Shown here: in pieces, positions 10,069 through 29,900 of the stretch | How the letters are laid out: each line of letters begins with the position of its first letter | Numbering within the stretch: the first letter of the stretch is position 1 | Source: Symbiodinium natans | Taxonomy: Eukaryota > Sar > Dinophyceae > Suessiales > Symbiodiniaceae | Assembly (NCBI GenBank): GCA_905221605.1 | Contig: CAJNDS010000197.1 | Location: 101,884-165,883, forward strand | DNA: 64,000 nucleotides | Direction of reading: 5' to 3' | Notes under the pieces: model-generated | Told to the model about the DNA's origin: nothing | Database searches by the model: none | Seen by the model: only the letters and a program-made list of their open reading frames with translations | Translations under genes and position numbers: made by a program

Positions 10069-11206
10069 GTGCAAAAAATAAACCTAAACCCCGGCAGGGT
10101 GGCAGAAAAAAACCGGCCACATGTCGATGCCCGGAACCCTTGATGCAAAAGCGCAGGAGCGGCTACTCAATGAGAGCTCTTGGGATGACACATCCCGGCT
10201 GTAGTCAGGAATCAGGCTCTGCATGTTGAATGTTGGGTCAGGGGTATAGGGAAAGTGAGGGGTGTAGGCTTCAGCAAGCTTTTTTTGTTTTGGTACGGGT
10301 TCCTGATTCAGCTGAAGGCAGCAAGCCTGTTCTGCTCCAGAGCTTTAAGCTCCGGCCCTGCTCCACGAGTGGTGGCTTGCATGTGGGGGTCATGTGGAGG
10401 CCTGATCAGAACTGTTTTACAGATCGGCTCATCCAACTCAGCTGCGGTTTGGTTGCAGGTAGCCTGGGTGACCACTGCCGAACGCGGTTCTCCTGCAGCT
10501 GTTGTTGCCGTACAAGGCGGCAGTTGTGTTGTGGCGTCACGTGCCGCAGACGTGGGGAGGTGCCCGCATGGGCCCACATGTCGGCAGCATTTAGATCCCG
10601 TTGCTGATCATCGGGTTCAGCGCATGACGCCTGATAGATTAATTGCGAGTTGCAAAAGAAGGCCCCGGCTCTTGGCTGCAGATGCTTCGAACTGAGAAGC
10701 TAACGTTCTGGTATCACCATGCAGAGTGACAGTGGTACCGCTACGATGCTTGCATCCTGCTTGCAGATATTTGGTCCGTTCCTGTTCCTTCTGCCCATAT
10801 CTCGTCCTTCCAGTCCCACTATCCACAAGGCACTGGCTCCGGGCGCCCATCATGCACACTACATACAACCTGAAGATGGCTGAGGCTCAGCAAGACAATG
10901 CTTCGAAAGCCGCCAGATGTTCCCGACCAATGGCCACAGACCACAACCGAAACACGTTGCCCGCAGCCATGGCCGGGCCTGACACTGTGAACGGAACAGA
11001 GGCGACCAGGCGACCCTGATCCGTTGAGTGTAGCGCAGCAAGTGGTTCAGGGTTTCGTTCAGGGTTTCGGCAATGCCTTTTCCTCGCAGGACTTTGCAAG
11101 TACAGACAAGTCCTGACGCCACACATCCATGCTTCAAGCTTCAGCTCTAGTCTAGAATGTTGACCGTCTTGAACGTCTTGCCGCGTTCCAGTCGTAACCA
11201 GCCCCT

Positions 11207-18705
<7,499 letters not shown>

Positions 18706-18953
18706 TTGGGCACTACTCTGGGGTTGGGCACCCTAGGGAGACTAGGGGTTGGGCCTTTGGGGTTCTCTGGGGTTGGGCACTCCAGGGACACTCTAGAGTT
18801 GGGCACTCCAGGGACACTTTGGGGTTGGGCACTCCAGGGATGAGCGAGGAGTAGACCGGGCGAGGAGAAGAGTTGCGGGCGAGGAGAAGAGTTCCGGGCG
18901 GGAAGAAGAGTTGAGTTTAAAATCTAACAACCCCACACCGAGGGTGGGGAACA
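18706..18953 (+). repeat. Left arm of a long fold-back (inverted) repeat
   Basis: It contains about five copies of a GGGGTTGGGCACTCCAGG-like minisatellite, then GGGCGAGGAG/AAGAGTT units, and ends with a segment finishing CCGAGGGTGGGGAAC. The reverse complement of the same succession occurs at 19147-19300. See the matching finding. Confidence 0.85.
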
Positions 18954-19146
18954 AAGACTATAGCAAATTATGGAGGATAGTGTGTAGGCGCGGCATGAAC
19001 TGGGGGATGACCTGTGCTAGCCCTCATCCCTGAGGACCCCAAGCCCCAAAGCCAATCATCCCAAGTTCTTCCGTCTTCCGTACCTCCTACAGTATTTCAG
19101 CTTCTATTCCTGCCTTATTGACTACAACATTATTAATATTGTTGGT

Positions 19147-19300
19147 GTTCCCCACCCTCGGTTTGGGGTTGTTAGGTTTTCAACTCAACTCTCCTCCTCG
19201 CCCGATCTACTCCTCGCCCAACCCCAGGGTGCCCAACCCCAGCGTGTCCCTGGAGTGCGCAACGCGAGTGTTGCTCCTCTGCCCAACCCAGAGTGTCCCC
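19147..19300 (-). repeat. Right arm of the fold-back repeat
   Basis: It begins GTTCCCCACCCTCGG and runs through CAACTCAACTCTCCTCCTCG to CCCAACCCCAG(G/C) units. Read in reverse complement it matches the left arm in order, with some units lost. The arms are separated by a 193-base spacer (18954-19146). Confidence 0.85.
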
Positions 19301-22005
19301 GGAGTGTTCCCGCTTCTTGGCCTCTCGTCTGACACTTGGGGTTTTCCGGTTCTCGGATCTGCTCACACCCTGGCAGGTAGTGGCCCGCTTCGAGGAGGTC
19401 GTGGGGGAGGTCTATCGATGTCAGCCTTCAGGCAGGCTTAAGGGAACCGAGATTAGGACCGTTAGGACATGCTAGGACTCCTAGCGGAAACCTGCGGCTC
19501 CGAAAGAAGGTTCCGAACATGAACTCTCTTGTTTGGCCGCTGATTCACTCCGACTAGAATTCTCAACAGGGCCGGAACCCCATGTTTGGCCGTTTCGCCT
19601 TGAATCTGAATTCGTGCTTATCCGATCCCTGCACACCTCGCCAGGCATCTAGTGTTACGCCTTTGACGAAGACCTGTGCCCGAATTGCAAGGCTCTCAGC
19701 TCCTCGGCACGCAGTCGAAGGGTTTTGGAGCTCCTTTGGCTTCGCTGCAGTCCGCATGGCTTGCGAAAAGAGTCCTGGTTAAGGGTGGAGGGTTGCCCCA
19801 GTGCATTGCAATAATTCCGTATAGAGAAGTCATGGTCAGCGCATGTGGCTTGCCATGCTTGTCGCTTAGGCTTCGGCTCCCCAGTGCAAGAAGCAGGTGA
19901 TGGAGGACACTGTCCCGGCAGAGCTTAAAAGGTCGCAGATCCCACAGAGCTGTTCCTTGGCGAGATCGTAGGATTTCAAGTGTACCAGGTTCGGATCGAG
20001 ACGTTGGGGCTCAGGGCTCAGAAACACGGATTTTGGGTCCGGGCCTCCAGTTTAGGGGCACGAGGAAGCACAAAGCCTTTGAGTGCTCAAGCAAAGGTTC
20101 TCGATCTTTGGCATGTTGCTTGTCACCAAGCTGCATGGAGCGCGGGAGAGGGTCTACCGATGCTTCGTTTCGAATGTCAGAGGTGCATGTCGGATGCAAC
20201 GGCACGTCCCTTCGAAAAGCTATGCCCTTCTTCGATGGAGCATGCAGTGATACAAGTTCGTTGCCATCGGCCCACCGCAGGGCTTCGAATTTCTAAGCCC
20301 AGTGGAGTTGGCCAAGGCCTTTCAAGTCTCGCTCTGTCAGCTGCTACCTTGGCTGCCTAGTAGCCATATAAGCCCCGACCCAAACCATCGGCCGCACATT
20401 AAGCCGACTAAGCCCCAATATCTGTACAGATGAGGCCTCGGCCCTGCATTCCTGCGCTGGCCGGCGCTGGGCGCGGCAGGGGTCGGCTGGCCCGGGAAGA
20501 AGGCTCAACTTCACAAAGTTCAAAAACTCGCAAAGGGCATTCTTGTATGGCGCTGAAGCATGTTCAAGTGTTCATATTTCATTCAAGCCCATCAAGTTTG
20601 GCACAAGACCTGACATTTGCATCCGAGTGGCGTGGCCGCCGTTTCGTTCACAAAGAAATCATTCCGGGCATGGCCATCCAACAAACCTTGGGCGCATGCT
20701 GCATTCCATGAGAAGTCTTTCTCTCGCAACCTTCACATGTGGTGTGCCCTAAAGTTGCAGTTATTTCTGCCAGTGCGAGGGCCAAAGAAAAGGGAGCTTC
20801 CTGGGTTTGCCTGGAGGTCGCGAGCCACGGCGCTGGACGTCCGATGCCTTGTCTGAAGCCGCCGCGGCACGCCGAGGTCTTCGAAGGGGTAGCCGTGAGT
20901 GACGGCTTTAGTTTCCAGTCCCATCCGCGTCTAGAGCCGTGAAGTCCTGCCCTGCGAGGCATGCAGCGGCACTTAGTCTTGGAGGACACGCTCTGCAAGG
21001 TGCGGTCCCTGCTGCAGGACTTTCTCGTCCATGCAGGACAGGTGGGAAGCAGCTTGCTGGATTTTTGATGCCGTAAGACCTGCCATCGGCATAGCTGTAC
21101 ACATGCCTTGCTGCCTGCGTGGAGCATGTGTAGGGCTGTTTACGGCATAGGCCCAAACGAAATATCTGGAGGCGATTACCTGCAACCCGAAGTGTAGATT
21201 TCCAGGAGTGGCTGCGATATGCCGTGGCAAGCTTGCAAAGAGTGGCACGATTGCAGTTTCGAAGACAGTCATGGAGCTGAGAGCCTGAGCAAGACAGACA
21301 GTATTGACCCCAGCTCCAAGAAGGTCTTAGTTTCCTGTAGCCTCACCTTACACTCAATCTCCCGACCCTTCCTTGAAGGCTGTAGTTCCTGCTTGTCCGG
21401 GGACACTCCACCCGTTTGATCTTTTTCTTGCTGCTGCCCGATCGTTTCACGGAGCCGTCAAACACATGAAAATTTTCAGTGCATCATTACACCTAGCCTG
21501 CAGGCCCAGAGGTCTGAAGTCTCGAAAACCCGAACCTCGAGACACAAGGTTTGCGAGGGGCGAGAGAGGCTCATCATGCAGTCGCCCCTCCTGGAGCCAG
21601 CAGCGAGAGGAGCCTGTTGGCTTGTGGAGGGGGGAAGGGCGGGTGTAGCAAGTGAAGTGTGAGGAACGCGGGTGGATGGATTGAGGGACGGTGAAAACCG
21701 CAGAAATAGTGCAGGGTCTTTCACGCACCTGGCGTGGGGTCACGTGGGCTGCTTCTGCTGTGTGATGCGCAGGACCTGGGTACGGCCATCAATGGTGCCC
21801 ATTGCCCCAGACTTGCTCTCTAACTGCTGACATCAAAGGTTCTTACAGGGCGTGCGGCTGCCTGGCTTGGACATTGATTTGCTCGATCCTCTCCCTACGA
21901 TTCCTAAAGAAGAGAAGGCTCAAAGGCCAGAAGATGCCAGGAGCAGGTGAGGCATTTGAGATGCAATGCTGAGATCCCCTGCCGGCACTATCTATTTTCG
22001 AGACC
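19301..22005. other. No recognised gene
   Basis: Ordinary mid-GC DNA with short overlapping frames on both strands. I see no domain, repeat array or RNA gene in it. Confidence 0.45.
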
Positions 22006-22184
22006 GGGACGCTGTGGGAGTGCACCTTTTCTATTTGTTTAAAGATATTTTAAAAACACTCACAGCGTACCCCTATTTTATATAAACAAAACCACGAGTC
22101 ATGCGCAACATGCAAGTGCGCCAACACAAAGCAGCGATACGGTGTATGTCCTGTCCCCGTTTTCAATATAAATGAGCCAACTTT

Positions 22185-22955
22185 ATTGGAATCCTAGAAA
22201 CAACAATACGAATCCTCTATTAAAATCCGCAGGAACCCTATGTTAAATCAATCGGAGCCGTAAAGTCAATAGGAAGCCTCTTAACATGAATTGGAGGCCC
22301 TTCACAAAAAATAAGAATCCTTGTAAAATGAATAGGAACCCTATTAAACTGAAGAGGAACCCTACTACAATTAATACGAACCAATCGGACTCCTATAAAA
22401 AAATGTGAACCCTTAGAAAAATAATAAGAATCCTACTAAAATGAGCATGAGCCTAAACCAATAGGAACCCCTTTAAAGTGAATGAGATCCCTATTAATAT
22501 TAATACGAACCCCATTAACATGAACAAGAATCTGATTAAAATTTGTAAGAATCTTATCACATGAGTCGGCGCCTTCTTAAAATATTTAGGAACCCTATGA
22601 AACTTTATTGGAATCCTATGAAAATGAATAGGAAGCCTCTATTGAAATATCGGAACCGGATAACAGATAATAGGACGGAAGCCGATTAATAAGAACAGGA
22701 ACCCTTGACAAATCAGAAAGAACCCGGGTTGCAATTCACAGGAATCCTATTAAAACGAGAAGGAATCTTACTAAAATGAATAGGAACCAATAGGCCTGAA
22801 AAAACAATAGAAGCCTTTAACAAGAACTAATAAGAATCCTACTAAACTAATATGAGCCTAATCCTTAAAATTAATTAAAACCCTTTGCGAATCCTAGTAA
22901 CATGAATAAGAACCCTGTTTAAATTGATAGGAGCCTTATTAAATTGGTAGGAACA
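22185..22955. repeat. Degenerate AT-rich satellite, unit about AATAGGAACCCTATTAAAATG
   Basis: By eye roughly 25-30 diverged copies of a 25-30-base unit built around (A)GGAACCCTATTAAAAT. Many have decayed to variants such as GAATCCTACTAAAAT or GAAGCCTCTATTGAAAT. No coding frame crosses it. The tandem array fills the left half of the element bounded by 22006 and 23980. Confidence 0.8.
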
Positions 22956-23206
22956 TTAGGGCGTGATGTCTTAAAATATGTTGCCAAGGTACAGTGTTTA
23001 GTATAGATATTGGGTTTTGCTTGTTGGGGGATGACTGCTTGAGATACCCTAGCTAAGGTATAGTTTTTAGGATAGATGTCCTGTCTTGCGTATTGGGGCG
23101 TGATTGATTATATGGAGGTTTTGGTACTCTCTCGAGATTTTGCAGGATTCGAGTTTTGTTTTTGGTACCTCCTCGAGAAATGGTGGCTGGGAGAGAGCCT
23201 CAGATC

Positions 23207-23420
23207 ACGAAATCATGGAAAACGTTGGTTTCGCCAATGTTGTTGAAGGATGGAGCTGAAAAACATTGGCAAAACAGACGTTTTCCAAAAAATGAGCACG
23301 AAATTCATGGATAACATTGGTTTTACCAATGTTTTTGAAGGATTGAGCCGAAAAAAACATCGGTAAAACCAATGTTTTCCAAAACATCCATGTTTTTCAA
23401 ACCATGTGGCTGGGAGCACG
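23207..23420. repeat. Two ~91-bp direct repeats with internal palindromes
   Basis: Units start at ACGAAATCATGG (23207) and ACGAAATTCATGG (23298), with the beginning of a third copy at 23418. Each contains an inverted pair built on AACATTGGTTTTACCAATGTT-like bases, so each unit can itself fold into hairpins. It lies inside the 22006-23980 element. Confidence 0.75.
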
Positions 23421-23643
23421 GAATTCATGGATAATATATCAATGTTGTTCAAATTTGTGCAAAGCAGGACCTAGAGAGTATTTTGTCACGTCTCTCGCTC
23501 GCAAGCATCAGGACATGTCGTTCATCGCCCACCAGATGAGAGAAACACATAATGCGGTGTGCTGGATTGTCCATGTTAGTGCTTTTGTCACGTACAAGAG
23601 GGCACTCAGACATAAAATCTCACAAAACCTTTTGAAAAAATAC

Positions 23644-23771
23644 GAGAGACTCTTCCCAGGGGTCCGGGTCCCCAACAGAGTCCCCCCAGGAAACCAAAAA
23701 AACCAAAAAAACCAAAAAAACCAATCCTGAGGGACTCTGTTGGGGACCCGGACCCCTGGGAAGAGTCTCTC
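23644..23771. repeat. 41-bp perfect inverted repeat (hairpin)
   Basis: Bases 23644-23684 (gagagactcttcccaggggt...) are the exact reverse complement of 23731-23771. The 46-base loop is (CAAAAAAAC)n-like. A second, nested pair (ccaatcctgag / ctcaggattgg) flanks the right arm, so two alternative hairpins are possible. A poly-T region follows at about 23780-23930. Confidence 0.92.
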
Positions 23772-23792
23772 AGGATTGGTTTTTTTGTTTTT

Positions 23793-23830
<38 letters not shown>

Positions 23831-23980
23831 TTTTTTTTGGTTTTTTTGGTTTTTTTGGGTTTTTTTTTGGTTTTTTGTTTTGTGTATTATACCTTTTTGC
23901 ACAGTTTTTCGTGTTTTTTAGGTTTTTTGTTTGAAATTTTGCATTTTTTGTTACAAAAAAGTGCACTCCCACAGCGTCCC

Positions 23981-26900
23981 ATATTCCTTCTTTAACGGCT
24001 CGCCCATTGTTGGGAACATCTCCGAACGGAAGAACACACTACGCTTTATTGAGACTGCCTTCTCGCCATGTTGAAGCACATGGACACCTATTCCCACCTA
24101 TTGACACCTAAACAGCACCCCCTTCAGTAAGCAGCCCTCTATGCCAAAGGCTCGGTGGCCCGCACCTCGCCGCCCTTCACACGAGCTTTTGGTGAGACCA
24201 CGGCGCGGGCCTCGGGTTTGTTCGCGGTTTACGAAGGTTTGGCAGACCTTCACGATTTCAGAACGAGAGTTGCCTGGGGTAGGAAGTCAAGGTTCGAGTT
24301 TGTAGGGCTCCTTGCCCCTGAGTCTAGTCTATCAGCCATTCTATGCTCCACTCTTCGTACGCCGAGAATGTGGAACAAAATGCCCACGGGAGCGCCAACA
24401 TCCTTCGAGCTGTTCATGTTAGTCAAGATGCATAGCCACGATACTCGTAATAGTCGGAGTGCTCATAGTGATATGAGTCATAATGCCGGTAATACTAATA
24501 CTCGAAAAGTGTAGCACAGAAATCGTGACCCTGATCTTGGGGCACCCCTACGCTTGCTTACGAACTTCGAGCAAAGCGCTGGTGAGCCGGCTTCGTCCGG
24601 AGCCGGAGACTTTAAATTCAAGATCCTTCTTAAGCTCCGAAATGTCGAGTTTTGGTATTTAGCGTTTCGGGCTAGGGACAGCGAAGCCAAGTCCGACGTC
24701 TATTTTTAAGGATTTTCGGGTTTAGGGTTTGGGCCCAGTCCTGCTGCAACAAGGGTTTCGGGTTAAACTTCAGGAGTTCCCAAGTCTCCCAGCTCAGGCT
24801 GACATTTGGCACCTGACGTGCCTACACCTGAGGCGAGGTCCTTAAACCCTAAACCCGGGTTATCTTTGCCTGCTGCGTGCGAGAGTCAGCCACAAAACCC
24901 AGGTTATCAGGAACAAAAGGTGGATGGGATTGTGAAACGGTGAAACGTCAGCGTGAGGACACCAAGCAGAATTCCGGCGTACTGCCCGGGTCCTGGCTAC
25001 CATGCAGCTTTTCCCCTTGCCTAGCTAGGCTTGTCAGCAAGTTGGGTTTCCTCAAGTCCATGTGCTTTGACTTGCGACTCGCAGAGCTAAGACATGGGAC
25101 GCAAGGTGAAGGCATCCGCTCCCATCAGAATCTTGAGCTACCGACATGCGTACAGCACGGATGCCCAGGCATCAAGTGCGTCATGTCGGTCCTGACGAGC
25201 ACTGAGCCTGTGAACATGCCCCTCGGAATGCAATGTGCGCGACAGCGCTGTGTGCACTGCCTGTTGCAACGGCCATGACGATGGCTCATGGCAAGCCTTG
25301 CACAGCAGACGCATCAAGCCTGGACTACGTAAGCTCTTCCAGAATTTCCCTATTTGGTGCAGAGAGACCGAAGGATCAGTATTGAACCATATTGAACTCC
25401 ACACAACACCTGACTGCAAACCCTTCAGTTTGATTGATGCACTGCTTGGAGGGTCTTGCCGGGCATAAAATCAGGCATGCTGCTTCTGAAGAACCACCTT
25501 GTCGTAAACCCATCATATTAGTCTCCCACCAGCGAACTCCTTGTTGGATCCGTTTCGCTTGGCTTTTGACGAACAAAAGCTTCAACTTTCAGGTTTGCAG
25601 ACCGTTTGGACATCGTTCCGCTTTGCGGCCTGAATGGGACGGGTAGGGGCCCAAGATGTTGCAGGATGTTCGGAGTTGTTCTGAATGCTTGGGGGCGACC
25701 TCCCACAAAAACACCCAGCTGCTTCCCCCAAGCCGGTTAGCTCCTTGGCCAGGAGCCAAAAAGAGCTTGATCTTGGATCTGAAAGTTGAAGCACCTCACG
25801 TGCGCCGGCACATCTTGTCAGGTCTCTTGGCTCGGGTTTGGGAGTAGGGTGGAATTGGCTGTGAATTTCATGCGCGCTTCTGATGCCCTTCTTGTTGCAC
25901 TTGTCATCTTCAACTTTAGATCTTGACCAACCGCGGGGTTTTAGCAATAAGGTGTCAGCAAAGTCGCCGAGCTTTCACAGCGCACTTGGCACCAAACTTG
26001 CTTCCGTGTTGGCCAAACTGGCTTCCGTGTTTGCGGCGTGGCAAGCACCAGCGGATGCGTAGCAGGACTTGTAGGGCTCAGGATCCGGTTGAGATATGTT
26101 GAGATGCCAAGGCAGACACTTCTGTTGGCTCGGTTACTAGGAGCTTGGCCGACCCGGGGAGGGCTCCAGGGTCATGCAACAATTTCACATAGCGATGACA
26201 AAGCTGAAGCTTCAAACTCCCAAAATCTTGGCCCCTCGAAGCTGCTACAGAGGTTGGATGACATCATGATGGATGTGGGCACAGCACCGGTGAGAATTGC
26301 TTCCATGGCCCTGATGGTGTGGTTTCGGTGCCTTGCAGAGGAAAGAGTCAAAGCTCAGAGTCTACATAGGACCTTCAGTTGTCGAGTCTAGCAGTTGCGG
26401 CTTATCTATGCCTAGGATATTCGTAATCCAGCGCAGGAGGTCTTCATGCCCATCACCTCCACTGGGCTGTTGAATTTGCGTGTCTGCTGTCCGACCAAAC
26501 TACCAGCTACCCTCAAAAGATCGCACGGGCCGGACCGACGCATTGTTTCATTGCATTGCATCTGCAGGTAGCGACCGCATACGCGTGGTAAGCAGCCTGG
26601 GCGAAGCCGGGCTGGACATTCACATACCGCGGGCTTTGATCACCAGTGCCCCAGCCAGCAAGAAGCCTTGATGGCTTCAATGGCCGCTCTGCAGGTTTTA
26701 GGCCGTTTTCATCTGCGCTGCTAGACTCTGTGCGGAGCATAGAAGCTCATCCTGGCCGCACTAAGGATATGCCATGGTTCGGAAGCCCAGGTTGCGTGTC
26801 GTCTTTGCGGTGAAGCTGGCCAGCGCCCTGCCTACCCTTAGCCTTCAAGCCTTTCTCGAAGCAATTCTGGCCTTTGCACCTTGCTGAGCCGTGCTGCAAC

Positions 26901-29900
26901 TAAACGAGTGACAGAGGATGGAGTGCTGCGCCCTCGTCTTTTCTGGTCATGACTGGCCCAAGACAAGTACAGTAGCATGAGTTGACGTCCATGATGATGG
27001 TGAGGATGATGGTGGTGGTGATAATGACGATGATGTCATGCTTCTGATTCTGATGATGCCAACCACAATTAATCATTAGTTAGTTGGCTTTGTTATGAGG
27101 GGATCGGGCGCCCAGACTCGCTGTTCAGGTGCTGGGCCTCAAGTTCTTGGTGGAGTGCGCCAGGGAGCCCAAAGACTCCGCAAGGCCATTTTGAGGTCTT
27201 CGGCGAGCTCTTCAGCGTGATGGCTCAGGCATCAAATGATGTACCGTGCTCCTGTCCGGAGCTGTGGAAGGACTCCTGTGCAGCCGCAGGTTGTGGCCCC
27301 AAAGCCATATGAGGACTGACGCATGGACCAGAATGTTTGATGTGTGTCCAGTCACTTCTGGCATGCGACAGTGTGTGGCCAGTCGCTGGTGAGTTGCGAC
27401 CGAGTGCGCGACCCGCCAGCACGCAACTGTAGCTGCTCGTGACTTGGGTCGTCCTTGCGGCTTTGAGGTAAGCGGATTGACTTGTCCGTTCATAGACCTT
27501 GCCTGGAATCAGCCAGAGCTGCATTGGTCCAGCCTCCATGGCGATGACTCCCTGCTCGGCCCACGTGCCACGATGGAGTCCGTTGGACAAGTAGATTCCA
27601 CACACTGAAGTGCTCCTAGCAGGTCCCAGGCCTAAGGACCTGCCACAAAAGCCTCTGAGGCCCAAGTTTCAATCTGGTGCCGGGACTCTACTCAGCCACG
27701 TTGTCACTAGGGCTTCTTGATTTGGCTGTTTCCACTGTTTGGATTGGCCCCTTGTCAGCAGAGTGCCCAAGCGTTGCAGAAAGCGTCGGTTGGATTCAAG
27801 CGTGCGCACACTCCCTGACGCCCCCCAAATTCCAGCTCTCATTCTATCAGCCCTGCATCAGCAACGCTGACCTGTCCATGTGTTCGCCAGAGATCTGCGG
27901 CTGTGGCCCTCCTTGTGCCTTGTTCTCTTGGCTGCCAAGGGCCTTCCTTGCCAGGATGCCGGGGTCTAATCGCAGTTGCTTGGTACTTCGCCCTGCGCCG
28001 GTGAGGCAGTCAGAGCTTGCCCTGGCAAAGGATCGCGGGCACGCGCTTTGCATTTGCGAGCACAGGCGACCTCGGTTGCCAACGATCACTTGGGCTTCGC
28101 TCGGGTCTTTTGAGCCTCTGCCTAGCAGCAACATTGCCCAGCAAATGGCGGACATGTACACGCAGCATGAAGTGTCGCTTGGAGCGGTGTCTGTATCGAA
28201 AAGTACAACTTTGCAGGATGTGCTTGCAGGCATGAAGCAGATGATCCAGAGATTCATGAGGAACTGCGCGCCCACTTCCTTGCCAGACCTTCTGCTGTAG
28301 AGCTTCAGCCCACTTCAAGCCAGTCTGGTGCTGACATCCGCGGTATGATCCCACAGCTGACCCTTGGTGCACTCTACGCTCCACATCCAGTCCCCCCTCT
28401 CCCGACACTGCCGACGCCGAAGCCTGCCATGAAGCCGGGTGTGAGCACACCAGCCCCCGATGTATCCAGAATTCCTGTCAGAAATTCCTGGAGTGCACCC
28501 TGACCATCCTGTCCCTATTCACCCCAAGCAGTTTGCGCAGCTCTGGGCCAGACAAGCCCCATCAAGCCACTGGCATTGCAAGCACGTCTGAAAAGTAAGT
28601 CTGAGTGCTCTGCACAGTTGGCCTTCGTGGGGTGTCAGTTCGGTGCACGAAGACCTTGAGCTGTTCAGTATGCCATGTGAATCTTGGGACGCAAAGGCTC
28701 TGGCTCCAGCGTGCGGCCTGGAAGCAACGAGAGGCATGCCGACAGGCGGCCAGAGAGCCCCACGAACCCTGAGACCTGCTCCTGTGCTCCTGCCACGCGC
28801 TCCGTGCAAGTGATGTCCGTTCCAAAGAACATTCCGAAAACCGAGCGCTTGAACACCCGACTCCTGGTTGACCTCTTGAAGCACTAGGCCAGCAGCTCTC
28901 AGGTCTGAGCCGGGCTTTCAGGCGAACTGAGTACTGGAAGTGGGCCACAGAAACTGACGAGAAACCTTCCGCTTTACCTGCAGCCGACACAGCCGAAACC
29001 GCACCAGTCAGACTGGGCCAGCTGGCTGTGATCAAGTTGGGCAGTTTCTCAAATGCCAAACCTTTACGAAGGGGTGCGGCACGAGCATCTCGCTTCCGGC
29101 CCTCGGCAAAGCCGAGCCGACGTGCTTCCTGTTCTTCTTGCCAGCCTGCGGCCAACAGTGGTGTTGTGCCACGTGTCTCCGTGCCCTGCTTCAAGGGCTT
29201 TGCTTCCTTCCTGCTGACCATTCTCTCAGTGTACGCTTGCCGATGCCAGCAAAAGCCCCGAATGATAAAGGACCGTCACGCTGCCCTCTTCTACCAGCAG
29301 CCACGTTTCATGTTGCACTCGATCGACCGGCTGCCTGCTCGGGTCCAAGCTGCGTGGCTTACGGAGACCCAGGACGGAACTGCACCGACACAGCAACGGC
29401 AGAGACTGTGGGCATGCAGTGTGGATACCGTGGCAAAGCAAGACACAGCACTTTGGGAGCCGCCGACTCGGCACCGGCGCCAGCGACTGCCCTGCTTGTT
29501 GCGCCTGGCACAGCGGTTGCAGCCTCTTCCACGCCTACAACGTCCGCTGTCCTGCGGCAACATCGGCCAGGAGTTCTCACACTTCTCACAGACGTGACCT
29601 GTTCAGCGCAGGGTGAAACACACATCGTTGCCCACGAGCTGACGAGTCATCATGCAGGTCTGTGTGGTGTGCTGAAGAGCGCCAGGAGCGCCTCCCGCTC
29701 TTCGCAGTTGGCCTTGCATCCATGCCCCTTTCGGCCAGATCGATGGACCCAACGGCGCTGGAAGATGGTGCGCGTGAGTCGCATGCGGCATGTCTTAGGT
29801 TTGTCCTTATCGCGCAGCACATTTCCTTATCTGGGGCCTTGGCCGCAGGTCATGTCAATGCTGCAGTGTAGAGAATCCTTGACCTCCAGGCACTTTCAAC

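Larger units (their letters stand above)
8245..11207. other. No recognised gene
   Basis: Nothing here resembles a known protein. It holds a G-strand TTTAGGG array (8381-8445), a poly-C run (about 9595-9611), a short CCCTAAA array (10033-10068) and a second C-rich run near 9955-9966. Open frames are short, and several overlapping ones are equally open on both strands, as expected of non-coding GC-rich DNA. Confidence 0.5.
22006..23980. mobile_element. AT-rich element with 20-bp perfect terminal inverted repeats (non-autonomous DNA transposon candidate)
   Basis: The left end reads gggacgctgtgggagtgcac (22006-22025), and the right end at 23961-23980 is its exact reverse complement. T-rich bases continue the match inward after one mismatch. 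The enclosed 1,975 bases are strikingly AT-rich against both flanks and carry no transposase-like frame. Contents in order are a degenerate ~25-30-bp satellite (about 22185-22955), two copies of a ~69-bp unit (22983 and 23052), ~91-bp units with self-complementary cores (23207-23420), a 41-bp perfect hairpin (23644-23771) and long poly-T. A degenerate inverted copy of the terminal sequence also lies just inside the left end (about 22057-22072). No target-site duplication is evident. I cannot assign a superfamily from these ends. Confidence 0.65.

Noticed and set aside
23508-23972. Lys/Phe-rich frames around the poly-T tract
   Set aside because: Low-complexity translation of poly-T and (CAAA)n; no protein signal.
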